Source of the DNA: Channallabes apus
Lineage: Eukaryota > Chordata > Actinopteri > Siluriformes > Clariidae
Assembly: GCA_030522415.1 (NCBI GenBank)
Contig: CM060107.1
Coordinates: 55,617,104 to 55,681,103, forward strand
Length of the DNA stretch: 64,000 nucleotides
Direction: 5' to 3'
Part shown: one piece after another, positions 47,401 through 58,943 of the stretch
Layout of the letters: every line of letters begins with the position of its first letter
How positions within the stretch are numbered: position 1 is the first letter of the stretch
The notes under the pieces: generated by a model
Told to the model about the DNA's origin: nothing
The model's database searches: none
The model's input: only the letters and a program-made list of their open reading frames with translations
Position numbers and translations under genes: made by a program

Positions 47401-47642
47401 TGTGGATGCCGTAATTTTATTAGAGATTGTGATTATTAAAAAGATGATGATCATAAATTACCATCTGCCGATTTGATAAATAATTTCCACTCTGTTGTTG
47501 TTTTTCTTTTTCTTCTTCTTCATTAGAGCTTCAGGGACGTGGTTCTGACATTCCTTCAGGTGTTTATTACCGCTGCTGTATATGTGTCTGTGTTTTTATT
47601 TTATTTTTAGTTCATTAGGTAGTAGATTTTTATAAATTAACG

Positions 47643-47659
47643 CCCCCCCCCCCCCCCCC
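47643..47659. repeat. Homopolymer C run
   Basis: An uninterrupted C run of about 17 bases. Confidence 0.9.
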
Positions 47660-47998
47660 CACCCTAAACACAACTGTGTGAAGGTGTGAAACGAAGCTGA
47701 TGTGAGACGGACGGATTAGTTAATTAGTTGGTTGTCTGGTTTATTTACGCTGGTTTGGTTTAAATCGGTTGATTCTGTTGGTTTGGTTCATTCTCGTGCA
47801 TATTTTGTCCATTTCTTGTTCAGTGTTTCGTAAATGTTTCCTAATCATATAAAGTCTTCTTTAAACATTTTGCACATTTTACATTCTAGCTAGCACGTAG
47901 CCGCTACATGGAACAGCGGCGGAATTGAAACGGAAACAGTTTAACAAACTGGTGTTATTAGCAATTAGCGCCACATAACTAGCATCGTCTGCTTAACA

Positions 47999-48909
47999 TA
48001 GGCCTGGGCGATAAGCGATAACGATATGTTTCGCGATAGACATGTGATCGATATCAATAAAAAATGTGTTCGATAGAACGTTCGATATTTTTTATTCTCT
48101 GTCGGAAGAAAACGCTGGTCGCGAGGCTAGTTTGGTTGCTGTCATGCGCACTCGCTCCGCGACCGGCTCTAGGACCCGGAAGTAGTACGGTCGCGATTCA
48201 GGAAGCATAAACGGAGACATTGGCACCCGCCCACCCGCAAAATGCGGATAAAATTGGGCTGTGGCGGGTAATAACTTTAGTCTCACTAGCCACATTGGCG
48301 GGTAGTTTATTCTTTGGTATGACAATTGTTATGTTTCCATCAGTATGCACAACTAACATCTATAATATTATTTACTTTTTCTGTGAGAAACGGAGGCATG
48401 GAGAAAAACAGTATTCTTCTTTTACTGCATTCAGTGCGCACAACACATATAGTATACAGCGCGGTATTGCCCCCTGGTGGCCCGCCAGTGAATTAACATC
48501 AAACTCAAATATATTACAGCAATATATTTTTATAGTTTTCTCTAAAGGCATCTGATATAATAAACGCATTGCACTATTTTATTACACTTTATTAAGCATT
48601 TCTTACATTTTCTTTAAATTTTGCACCTTAAATGTTAAGAGATAATTGTTAAGTGTTCATTGTGACTTTAGACTTATGTTTACATTTAAATTATTTGATT
48701 TTTCCATGGTTGTTGCCATTTCTGTCTTAATAACTGATGAGACTATGATCATAGGAAAGTTAAGTTTAAAATAAAAATGTTTAAATATAATATATTCTTC
48801 TCCTGGTCCTTATTTTAAATGGGCCATTAAATTATCAATAATTATCGATATCGACCGATATGAAACACTGATATCGTGATACGGTTTTCAGCCATATCGC
48901 CCAGCCCTA
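47999..48909. mobile_element. Complete hAT-type MITE, 911 bp
   Basis: Ends are TAGGCCTGGGCGATA (left) and, on the other strand, TAGGGCTGGGCGATA (right), 14 of 15 matching. An exact 8-bp target duplication GCTTAACA flanks it (47991-47998 and 48910-48917), as expected for the hAT superfamily. Subterminal ATCGATATC-type motifs are present near both ends. Open frames inside (up to 111 codons) show no transposase motif, so it is non-autonomous. Confidence 0.9.
48468..48480 (-). promoter_or_regulatory. CTCF-like motif inside the hAT MITE
   Basis: TGCCCCCTGGTGG reads CCACCAGGGGGCA on the minus strand, a near-ideal CTCF core. It is carried by the mobile element, so other copies may spread it. Confidence 0.5.
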
Positions 48910-49154
48910 GCTTAACAGTAGCCTGACTGACGATTTTGTCTTCCGAAAACCAGATATAGTTATTACATTTAAATTTGTCATTTTTGTCAAACTCTCATTA
49001 GTTGAATAAATAAACCCGAGACTGTTTGAGATTTTCGTATTAAAAAAAACTAACAAAAAAACAAACAAAAAAAACCCCCGAACTGTCGATGCAGATGGCG
49101 GAGTTTTTCCTTCAGCGGCAGCAGAATAAGTCAGTGAAGGTTTTATCTGTGGGT

Positions 49155-49155
<1 letters not shown>

Positions 49156-49187
<32 letters not shown>
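49156..49187. repeat. (GT)n microsatellite upstream of exon 2
   Basis: GT run about 140 bp before the exon 2 acceptor. Confidence 0.95.
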
Positions 49188-49280
49188 AGATGAATATACA
49201 AGACAGGGAGGACAGCAGTGTCTTTCGCTCAGGTTGGTGTACAAGTGTGTAACTTTTCTCGTAGAAGTGTCTCATTATTT

Positions 49281-49282
49281 CC

Positions 49283-49315
<33 letters not shown>

Positions 49316-49318
49316 TGT
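49281..49318 (+). repeat. (CT)n(GT)10 tract forming the exon 2 polypyrimidine tract
   Basis: CT units at 49281-49298 and GT units at 49299-49318 end eight bases before the exon 2 boundary, so they serve as the 3' splice-site tract. A UG-repeat next to a splice acceptor is known to bind TDP-43 and CELF proteins in other genes. Confidence 0.9.
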
Positions 49319-49326
49319 TTTCCCAG

Positions 49327-49449
49327 GTGGCTGCTCATTCGACGATGGTCCCGCTCAGTGCGATTACCAGCAGGACCCGTATGATGATTTTGATTGGACG
49401 CACATCAGCGCTCAGGAAGTTCCCTACCTTTCCCCTGAACTGCCTCAAG
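49327..49449 (+). CDS. ptprk: ptprk exon 2: start of the MAM domain
   Basis: This 123-nt exon is phase 1 at both ends and is joined by TTTTCCCAG and a GTGACA donor. It encodes residues 25-65: GGCSFDDGP, then C36-DYQQDPYDDFDW and SAQEVPYLSPELPQ. MAM domains form the N-terminal homophilic adhesion module of IIB receptor phosphatases and contain four conserved cysteines; C27 and C36 are the first two. The FDDGP...CDY and YDDF.W..(I/V)SAQE pattern resembles PTPRK, while PTPRM and PTPRT, as I recall them, diverge here (FDE..., then a WEQ.N segment). The exon is symmetric, so skipping it would keep frame but remove two MAM cysteines. It sits between a (CT)n(GT)10 tract at its acceptor and an (AC)30 tract starting three bases after the donor GT begins. 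Confidence is high for a IIB phosphatase and somewhat lower for kappa specifically. Confidence 0.92.
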
Positions 49450-49451
49450 GT

Positions 49452-49452
<1 letters not shown>

Positions 49453-49512
<60 letters not shown>
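49453..49512 (+). repeat. (AC)30 tract at the exon 2 donor
   Basis: Sixty bases of AC begin three bases after the donor GT begins. CA repeats just downstream of a donor are known hnRNP L targets, and the tract is complementary to the GT tract at the acceptor. Confidence 0.95.
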
Positions 49513-49514
<2 letters not shown>

Positions 49515-49743
49515 AAAGAGTGCGACAGAACAGTCCAAAATTGTCAAAATGGTATTAAAACCCCTTTTGCTGAGTTCCTGGGAGAACACTGTTGCTAGGC
49601 AACAAGGAAGCACAGACACCGAGCGCAGGCTCGCTAATGACTCGGGCTAACAATGTAGCTAGCGCGTAGCTGTTACATGGCCAGTCATCCGGAACGATCC
49701 GGAATGTCAACGTTCCTCTCAAACATGTTGATAAATTATTGTT

Positions 49744-49745
<2 letters not shown>

Positions 49746-49784
<39 letters not shown>
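49746..49784. repeat. (CA)n microsatellite
   Basis: Uninterrupted CA run in intron 2. Confidence 0.95.
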
Positions 49785-49787
<3 letters not shown>

Positions 49788-51130
49788 GCTAAAATTACAT
49801 CGTCTTAGCATTAACAGCTAACGTGCCTGGAGTTAGCCATTTTGAGAAGCTTAAAAATAAATAAACAGCAGGAAGTAATTGAACTCGTTAATTAATACAA
49901 ACAATAAATGAATATTTGAATAAATAAACAGTCTGCAATGGTAAACAACGTTGCTAAGAAGCTAGCGAAAATATACAATCAGATCATGGTCCTTGCCTGT
50001 TTGCTAACTTTTAGCTAATGTGGCTAATAAGTTTAGTAGTAAGGCTACTTATTAGCTGATGTGGTGTAATAAATTGAATTGTTAGCTAAAATTAGGTGTA
50101 AAGCGGCTAACATTTCAATTCAGAGCTCACTAATGGATTAAAATAATAAAATATAGTTAGAGTTCTTCATTTATTGCTAAATTCCAGCCACATTAGCTAA
50201 AGGTTTACAAAACATTAAAAGGTAGCCTGGTGTTAGCAAACAGTTAGCGTTATCTGCTAGTTACCTGCTAGCAGCATTGGATACAGGTTTCGAAAATTAT
50301 ACTTGGCTAACTTTAGCCGGTTTGCTATAATTTATTTATTTTTATTTTTCCTACTTTGCACACTTTGCTAGCAGTGGTCATGATAACAGCGCTAAATATT
50401 TTACCGAGAAGCTCTAGCACAGGATATTGTGTGTAGTTCTCTGGCGTTTTGTGTGTCTGCCGTGTGGTCAGTAATTACTGAGGTACAAAAACTAGATTTT
50501 TGATAAGCATAACACTGTTTTCCTCATTTTAGCCACACCATGCGCTCTCCCTTAGTGTTGCCTCGTTATCCTGACGATAATCTTTTTCCGATTATTACAA
50601 TCATTAATCTTTTTTATTTATTTATTTTTTGTTGTTCACTTGTATGTAAATTCCAGGTCTGAGGGAAGTGTTCTAATTCACGTAGCATACGAGGGTGTAA
50701 TTATTAGCACACGGGTGAGGAGTGTAAATCAGGTTAGTAAGACTAATGCGCAATCCCAAAGCTTTTCTCCACATGTAAGCGCACCTCTGTATTAAAATTA
50801 GCCGGAAAATGGAATTTTAGCTCAGGCTTGTTCACGGAGCTAGCTTATCGTGCTAATACATGCCGCGTTCACGTCGCGGATTCTCTCCTCCCCCCCCCCT
50901 TCCCTTCTGAGGTCCCGTGTAATTTCTCACAGGGGTAAGGAGCTTTTCTCATTTCCGTAGCCGTGCAAAACGTCTCATGCAAAGACCCTGTCGAATTAAA
51001 AGCACTTTAGCGCGGCTGGTTGGAGGTGACCGTGCGGAAGAAAGAGAGAAAGCCTGACCTTGCCTAGTCACCTCCCGAACACTTAGCCAGACTTCATTAT
51101 TATTATTATTTCTTTTTTCTTCCCCACGCA
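49785..51130. other. Intron 2, unique AT-rich sequence
   Basis: Many TTAGCTAA / GCTAGC-type short motifs (49640-50400) but no ordered repeat and no exon. From 50880 to 51200 the composition is more mixed. Confidence 0.4.
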
Positions 51131-51131
51131 G

Positions 51132-51156
51132 GAGGATGTGCGATTTTCACTCGCAG
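51132..51156 (+). other. 25-nt splice-flanked pseudo-exon candidate in intron 2
   Basis: A pyrimidine tract with CCCCACGCAG precedes 25 nt that end before GTAAAT. The length is not a multiple of three, so inclusion between exons 2 and 3 would shift the frame. It may be a chance decoy, or a poison-type exon if used. Confidence 0.2.
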
Positions 51157-51649
51157 GTAAATTTCCTAATTAACACAAGATTAGGTAATTAATCAAGCGC
51201 AGGGACGGGGGAAGGTCACGAGGCCGAGGTTCCACCAGTGCGCCTGGATAAAAGTCTCTTTACGGCAGAGTCCAAGTTTAATACGATTTATTACTCTTTG
51301 TGTTAGTTTTATGTATTTATCACCGGCCTGTGTTCCATTCAGAGGCGGAGCAGCGGAAATAAATCAGGTCTGAGACAGGTCCGAAAAGGTCTGAGACATA
51401 AGGGTGACCACGTCTGCATCACCAACCCTACATTAAAACCCTCGGCACACTGTGTTCCAGTTTCGATTATTCTAGTGAAAATATACTACTATATCGCATT
51501 CATAATCAAACAGCATGTTCTCCAACACCGCAATATTTTAAAACAATGTGCTGAATCAGAACACCTGAGCTGGTGAATATAACCCATTATAATTAGATTA
51601 ACAATATAGATGGAGAGATATATTGAACTTGGACAGATATAAGAAACTT

Positions 51650-52750
51650 GGACCATAAAAATTCTAAGAATAGTCTTCTAAGCTTGGGAACATTGGGCTT
51701 TTTATGAAATTTAGGTTGCCTTTCTGTTCGGAATGAATGGAAGAAGAAGAGGAAAGGGGTGGCAGTAATGCAACTTACTGGATGCCAACTGCCATAAAAC
51801 AAGAAGAAGAAGAAGAAGAAATTCAGGTCCCTTACAATAAAGAGAAATATAGAGGCATCGAAATATGGAACCTGGGCCCTTGGAAAGTAAGGTACTGGGA
51901 ATGTGGAAACTTAAAATCTGAGAATGTAGGATCCTTTAAAAATCATCCTGGGAACATGGGGAGAAATGGGCCTTAGGTAGGTACAGTATGTAGTGCCCTG
52001 GGAATGTAGAGTCCTGGAACTATAGAATCGTGGTGATGTAGTGTTCTTGAACTATAGAATCCTGATAAGGTAGGGTTCTGGAACTAGAGAATTATTGTAA
52101 TGTCGGGTTCTGGAACTATGTAGTCCTGGGAATGAAGGTTTCTGGAACTATAGAATTGTTGTAATGTAGTGTTCTGGAACTACAGAGTCCTGATAAGGTA
52201 GTGTTCTGGAACTATATAATTGTGGTAATGTAGGTTTCTGGAACTATATAGTCCTGGGAATGTAGGGTTCTGGAATCGTGGTAATGTATGGTTCTGGAAC
52301 TGCAGAATCCTGGTAAGGTAGGGTTCTGGAACTATAGAATCGTGATAAGGTAGGGTTCTGGAACCATAGGATCAAAAGAAATTAATCAACATGCTCTGAT
52401 AATGTAAGGTTAATGAAATTAGGATCCTGAGAAGGTGTATGAGGATGTGGCCATGGGAAGAATAGGTCTGTGCAATACAGAGTTTTGTGGATAAAGAGTT
52501 AATGGAACTTGAGATTTTGGGAACACTCTAACCGAGGGTAATATATGTTCCTGGAAAACCTAGGGCCCTAGGGAGCCTCAGGTGCAGTGGCTCCTGAGAG
52601 CCGGGGGCCCTGGAAATATGGAGGTTAGGAAGAAGTGTACTTAGGAAAAATGTAGCACTGCGAACCCAGGGGTTTAGGATTAAAGGACCTTTTTAGAGAC
52701 AATGATCTATGAATATATAGCAGATAAAATCCTGAGAACATGGGACCCAG
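51650..52750. repeat. Degenerate minisatellite, GGTTCTGGAACTATAGAATC theme
   Basis: Clear between 51990 and 52380 with a unit of about 31 bp including CGTGGTAATGTA. More decayed GGAACAT / GGGAATGTAG-type copies lie on both sides. Confidence 0.85.
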
Positions 52751-54295
52751 GAAGCACTCTGTGTTAGCGTCGCTTGTTTGGATGCTATTACGTCTCAAAC
52801 TTTTACTTGCATCTCTGAATTTGTTTTATAGTTTTATTGTTGAACATTCCACGCATTTCTGTAAAAATGTTGTTGTTAATCAGTGTGGACCTGAAGCATG
52901 AACGAAACACTCTTGCTAAACCACAAGCCGCTAACCCGGAGAACCGTTCTGTTTATTTGCACGTGATAAATGAGGCGGATTCCTGTAAATGTCTAATCTC
53001 TGCACTCTGTCTTTTGGAAGCTTTTATTCTCCAAACAGACGACGGTCCTCTGGCTAGCGAAAGGGATTTGGCGGGAAAGAAAACACCCCACTCCACCCCG
53101 CTACCTATCCTCCATTTCCTGTGCCAAGATCCTGTGCTTGTGTAACAGCAGGAGGACATGATAAACGCTCATGCTGCTCTCCCGCACTGTCCTCCCTGCG
53201 AGTGCACTTCATCTTCCAGACGTCTTCCGCACTTACTCCTGAGTCCGCAAAATTCCCCTCTTATCGCCGACGCTGAGAAATTAGCCGTGTCTGACTCGGC
53301 GCTAGCAGGATTTAGTCTTAAACTCTGAGTGAACGAGCTTACCGTGGAGCGTCAGGAGGAACCTTGAAGGGAACCAAGGTCGCTAGGTTATATTAGCTGT
53401 AGTTTAGTTTGACATTTTAGCCGTTGTCCGTTTCGGCGCCGCTTTCTCTCCATGTGGTGCATTAAATAAATGTCTAAAGGTCATGATTAGGGTCATGGGG
53501 TCACTCAAGGTCATGGATGAAATCTTTCTTCTGTGCTACGTAGCATACTCATTTAAATGTGATTAAAGGATAACGAGTCAAATAGTGAATAGTTAATTAC
53601 CTTTAAAAGGTGAATAGTGAAAGACGTTAAGCTAATTTTCTGCTTTGAGGGAGTTAGCACACTAGCGTTGTTCTGATTCAGTGCTAGTATACGTTAGAAT
53701 TTGTTTAGTTTGTTGCTAATGTTTCTTTAAAAACAATAACAAAAACTTTATTTATTTTTTTTTTACTTTATACATTTTCCAAATAAAAACTAAATAATAC
53801 TCGGTGAAATAGCTTAGCATCGACCTGATCTCTGAACTAGCGTTAACTCTGGTTTCATGCTAGCAGCGGATGCCGAGTTTCCACCTGAGCAGCCGCGTTG
53901 CTTCTCTACTCTCACATCAAACCCTTGCTGTACGCGTTCCCGTTTCTCGTTTCACTCGGCTCGCCTTGCAGTGCATCATGGGTAGACGTCTCTCCCCGCA
54001 CGCTAAACGCGGCTAAAAATGGAATTTGATTAGCGCCGCGGCTTTAACCTTTGATAGGAAGGAAAAGAGGAAGCAATAAAAAGAGAAGCGTCTCGTCTGA
54101 GAGGAAGGCTGACAGCCGAGGATTGTGGGAGAGACAGGCGGGGAGACGTGTGCTTGACAGCCATCTTGTGATGTCTCTCAGAGGGGAGTGTGACAGCGGC
54201 CATGACACCTAGCTCATTTGTTTTGATACGCACTGACACGCCGGCTTTCGTTTGACGACGAGAGTCATCTGGAGATAACGACGAAGCGTCTCTGC
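52751..54295. other. Intron 2, low-repeat sequence
   Basis: About 1.5 kb without simple repeats. It includes a cluster of four AGGTCA/GGGTCA half sites at about 53478-53513. No exon is supported. Confidence 0.4.
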
Positions 54296-55150
54296 CCGTG
54301 TGTGTGTGTGTGTGTGTTTGTGTGTATGTGGCGTCTTCCTCGGGTTTTCCTTTGATTGTTGATTTTATTCAGATTTTTTATTTTTATTTATTTACAATCA
54401 AATTTACAGAAAGTGTCAAACACAAAACTATTTTGTATGGAAAAAAAAGAAGGCAAGCTACCTACTGTAGAAAGATTTACTTCTTTCTTTGTCTTGATTG
54501 TGTCATCGATCTGATATAAAATGTTAAATAATTGATTAGTGCTCAAAAGTAAGTACCCCCTCTCCCACTGGACACAATAAAATAAACAAAATTAAAATGT
54601 AAAGAAATTTATTTTATTTACGTTTTTCCATACAAGAAGAGCCCCGCCCCCCGGCTCCCTGGAGGGGCGTGGCTCAGGAGTAGCTCGTTTACATAAACAC
54701 TGAAACGGTGTCTTTGGAGGAGTGCATTATCTGGAGCATTAACACACACACACACACGCTTTGTGGAGCTCTGAGACTTGTGTTAACTTATTATTGGACA
54801 TTTTAACAAGAAATAAAGATCAGTGTGCAGAGAAAGCGATCCGAGCACCTGAAGTCGGATTGACGGCGAGATGTAAAAGGAGGCGGCGGCGACGCTGCGG
54901 TTCTCAGGAGGCCAGGTCTGATCTGAAACTCAGCGCAGAGGATTTGCGAACGTGTTTGTTTGCTCGACGCGCTGGATTATTTAAACACCTTTGATTGGCT
55001 GCGAGACGCTGAGACTAATTACTGAGCTCGGATTCGGGTCTGAGCCGACACGACAGATGGGGAAAAGAGAGATGGAAAATGTAAAGCACGTCTGAAATAT
55101 TATTCATCAGAACATTTCCCGTCTCGTTTTCTCCTGCCAGAACCGGATCG
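54296..55150. other. Intron 2, mostly unique
   Basis: A short GT run (54299-54317), an AT-rich patch and unremarkable sequence. No exon supported. Confidence 0.4.
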
Positions 55151-55154
55151 AGCA

Positions 55155-55216
55155 CACGAGAGAGAGAGACAGAGGGAGAGAGAGAGAGACAGAGGGAGAG
55201 AGAGAGAGAGAGAGGG

Positions 55217-55247
<31 letters not shown>

Positions 55248-56165
55248 GAGAGACAGAGGGAGAGAGAGAGAGACAGAGGGAGAGAGAGGGAGAGAGACAG
55301 AGGGAGAGAGAGGGAGAGAGACAGAGGGAGAGAGAGGGAGAGAGAGGGAGAGAGACAGAGGGAGAGAGAGGGAGAGAGACAGAGGGAGAGAGACAGAGGG
55401 AGACAGAGGGAGAGAGAGAGACAGAGGGAGAGAGAGAGAGACAGAGGGAGAGAGAAAGAGACAGAGAGAGAGAGAGACAGAGGGAGACAGAGGGAGAGAG
55501 AGAGAGAGACAGAGGGAGAAATAGAGACGGACGGAGAGATAGGGAGAGACAGACAGACAGATAGGGAGAGAGACAGACAGATAGGGAGAGAGACAGACAG
55601 ATAGGGAGAGAGACAGACAGATAGGGAGAGAGACAGACAGATAGGGAGAGAGACAGACAGATAGGGAGAGAGACAGACAGATAGGGAGAGAGACAGACAG
55701 AGCGATAGAGACACAGAGAGAGCGATAGAGACACAGAGAGAGAGAGAGAGAGAGATACAGACAGACAGACAGAGAGTCAGACAGACAGAGAGTCAGACAG
55801 AGACAGACAGATAGGGAGAGAGAGACAGACAGACAGATAGATATGGAGAGAGACAGATGGAGAGAGAGAGACAGAGAGATGGAGAGAGAGAGACAGAGAG
55901 ATGGAGAGAGAGACACAGACAGATGGAGAGAGAGAGACAGAGAGATGGAGAGAGAGACACAGACAGATGGAGAGAGAGATACAGACAGATAGAGATGAAG
56001 AGAGACAGATGGAGAGAGAGACACAGACAGATGGAGAGAGACAGACAGACAGACAGAGAGACAGAGAGACAGATGGAGAGAGAGATACAGACAGATGGAG
56101 AGAGACAGACAGACAGAGAGACAGATAGAGATGGAGAGAGACAGATAGAGATGGAGAGGGACAGT
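55155..56165. repeat. Purine-rich array of GAGAGACAGAGG and GACAGACAGATAGG units
   Basis: Three zones: GA-rich with ACAGAGG (55155-55530); ordered 20-bp GATAGGGAGAGAGACAGACA (55545-55695); ATGGAGAGAGAGACAGA-type (55850-56160). Almost no pyrimidine except C in ACAGAC and T in GAT. Confidence 0.93.
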
Positions 56166-56855
56166 CGATGTTGTTTTGAAAATGTTTTATCTTTTAAACT
56201 TGTTACTAAGTGGTAGCAGTAACGAGGGGAATCGTCGGGGATCACCCGAGACGATGTCATTACTATATAATTCACTCCTAGCACACAGGAAACTGTGCTG
56301 CCTGCGCGTGTGTGAATAAGAGTGCTCCACCTGTAGGATCCTACAGGAACTGCAACATTTTATCACCTCAGTTGGAAACATTCTCTCTCTATCTCTCGTT
56401 AGCGTTAACTCCACCTCTTTTCCGATTTAAGCTAGCAAACTGCAGTGCCACAGCGGTAACGAGCTCCGCCCATCACCCCCGAATCCCGGGTGATGCCGGG
56501 ACCTCCGAGCCCTCTCGCTATACACACCAGCTCTGGCGCTCGTTAGCCAACTGTAGCTCTAGCGCACGCGGATGGGGCCGGAGTCCACAGCGCTATCCTC
56601 AGTGTGTGTTACATCGCTCGCAGTTAGCTGCCGTCGCGTGTCTTCACCCTCCGCGGTTGGTGGCGGTAGCCCTGATGGGGGCGTGGCCTAAAATGAGTTT
56701 ATGATGATGAAGCGATACATCGTGTCGGATCCAGTAACGGATTGTCTCTAAACACAGACAGCCACTTCCTTCCCGCCTTTTCCCCCCTTTTCTTTTCTTT
56801 CCCATTCCTTTCTACAAACTTTACACCTTTTTATTGAAGCGACATGGTGTTAGGA
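56166..56855. other. Intron 2, CpG-containing unique stretch
   Basis: The part at 56430-56690 is GC- and CpG-rich and could be a decayed SINE-like element or a small CpG island. No exon is supported. Confidence 0.35.
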
Positions 56856-56856
56856 A

Positions 56857-56857
<1 letters not shown>

Positions 56858-56920
<63 letters not shown>

Positions 56921-57063
56921 TGTAACAGCAGGTTTCACACGTTCACTCCGAGAGGAATTTGTTGAGCAGGAGCGAGACGGAGAACAAAAAAAGTAAAAAA
57001 TAAAAACTACGCAGGAAGAAAGACGGCACTAGAGGAGGTGGCTAAACCCCACAGCAGGGTGGA

Positions 57064-57119
<56 letters not shown>

Positions 57120-57310
57120 CTCCACTAAAAGCACTCGGTGGTGTAGCGTTACAACCTCGACACTGTGATTAAGGTGAGACACTCAACACCAGCTCTCACC
57201 ACTAATCACACTGTGGAGAGAGCACATGCGCACACGCACGCACACACGCACACGCACACACACACGCACACACACACACACACACACACGCGCGCACGCG
57301 CGCACACACA
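56858..57310. repeat. (GT)n, (CA)n and CACACG tracts
   Basis: GT at 56859-56918, CA at 57064-57117, mixed CACACG and CGCGCACG at 57228-57310. Confidence 0.93.
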
Positions 57311-57499
57311 CGGTTCGTTGCGCTGACACAGCTGCCTGAGGTCTAACACTCAGGGTTGTTTAGGACGCAGTGACATAAACACTTGTAACGAACACGCTGT
57401 TAAAGCATCTCCAGTGGGCGGAGCCTGATATTCTAATGAGCACCACCTCATTTACATTTCTTTGTCTACGGTGCGACTTGTGACATCACACCGTCTACC

Positions 57500-57960
57500 G
57501 AGCGTTTACTCTCTCTCTCTGTCTCTCTCTGTCTGTCTGTCTGTCACTTCCCCTCGCTCTGTCTCTCTGTCCCTTTTTGTCTCGGTTCCTTTTTGTCTCT
57601 CTCTCTCCCTTCTATTTGTCTCTCTGTCCCTCTGTCCCTTCCTCTGTGTCTCCTTTCCTCTCTGTCTTTGTCTCTGTACATATTTCTCTTTGTCTCTTTC
57701 TTTTCCTCTCCTTTCCTTTGTCTGTCTAACTTACTTTCTCTCTGTTTCCCTCTCTTTCTCTAAGTCTGTCTCATGTTCTGTCTTGCTTCCCCCCCCCCCC
57801 CCCCCCCCCCGTCTCTCCCCTATGTCCCCCCCCCCCCCCCGTCTCTCTCTCTCTCTCTCTCTCTCGGTGTTGTTGATGGTGGTGGTGATGAGTGTTCTGT
57901 AATCAGCACATGGCGTTTGGGGCCAGGGAACGTTCCACACGTGGATTCAGGAGAATTCAC

Positions 57961-58024
<64 letters not shown>

Positions 58025-58560
58025 CGCGCGTGTGTTGATGGCCAATCTGGCGTGTTTCTGTTTAGAGTATTATGTTGCATATTTCTAGTTTTATCAGCGT
58101 CTCCGATCTCGACTCGGTGATTTCACTCCTGCTGATTCACACTCTGATTCTTCAACCTCTTCACCTCCTTCTCCTGTCTCACTGCCTGGCTGTCTGTCTC
58201 TCTGTCTGTCTGCCTGTTTGTTGACTGTTTGTCTCCGTGCCTGCCTGTCTGTCTACCTGCCTGCCTGTCTGTTTATCTGTCTCCTGTGTTCCTGCCTGTC
58301 TGTCTGCTTCTCTTCCTGTTCACCTGTCTGTCTACATGCTGTTTGTCTTCCTTCCTTCCTGCCTGTCTGTCTGCCTGTATGACTACCGGTCTGACTGTTT
58401 GTCCTCCTGTCTCCCTAACTGTCTGTCTGTCTGTCTGCTTCTCTTCCTGCCTGTCTGTCTGTGTATCTGTCTGTCTGTGCTCCTGCTTGTCTGTCTGCTT
58501 CTCTTCCTGTTCGCCTGTCTGTCTACATGCTGTCTGTCTGTCTGTCTGTATATTAATCCT
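57500..58560. repeat. Pyrimidine-rich region with poly-C, (GT)n and CTGTCTGCCTG repeats
   Basis: CT-rich 57500-57780; C runs at 57790-57811 and 57827-57840; CT 57842-57865; GT with CGCG end 57963-58034; CTGTCTGTCTGCCTG-type repeat 58185-58550. Confidence 0.9.
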
Positions 58561-58681
58561 ACACAGTAAAGTACTCAGTACATAATATAACCTACATTTT
58601 ATACAGAACATTTAACATAAATCATTTTATTCATTTTAATTAACTTTCCTTTAAAAACTGATGTAAAACCGTGTGCCTTTG

Positions 58682-58721
<40 letters not shown>

Positions 58722-58943
58722 GAATCAGTTTCTTTTTAGCAGATTTTTCCTCAGTTCTTTACTTTGTTCTGTTATTATCATGAGAATTAATATTTATAAT
58801 AACACTGATGCTAAAAAAAGCTCCAGAACATCACAAGAATATACATGTTGGGGGGGAAGTTATACTGGTCGTGTGTTTATACGCTAACAGAAGTGTCTGT
58901 CTGTCTGTCCGTCTGTCCATCTGTCTGTCCGTGTGTGCTGCAG
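58561..58943. other. 3' end of ptprk intron 2
   Basis: AT-rich sequence with a CT run (58684-58719) and the GTCTGTCTGTCC tract that forms the exon 3 acceptor. Confidence 0.6.

Noticed and set aside
48220..48555. hAT transposase in the 48-kb element
   Set aside because: The 111-codon frame lacks any recognisable transposase motif and the 911-bp element is too short to be autonomous.
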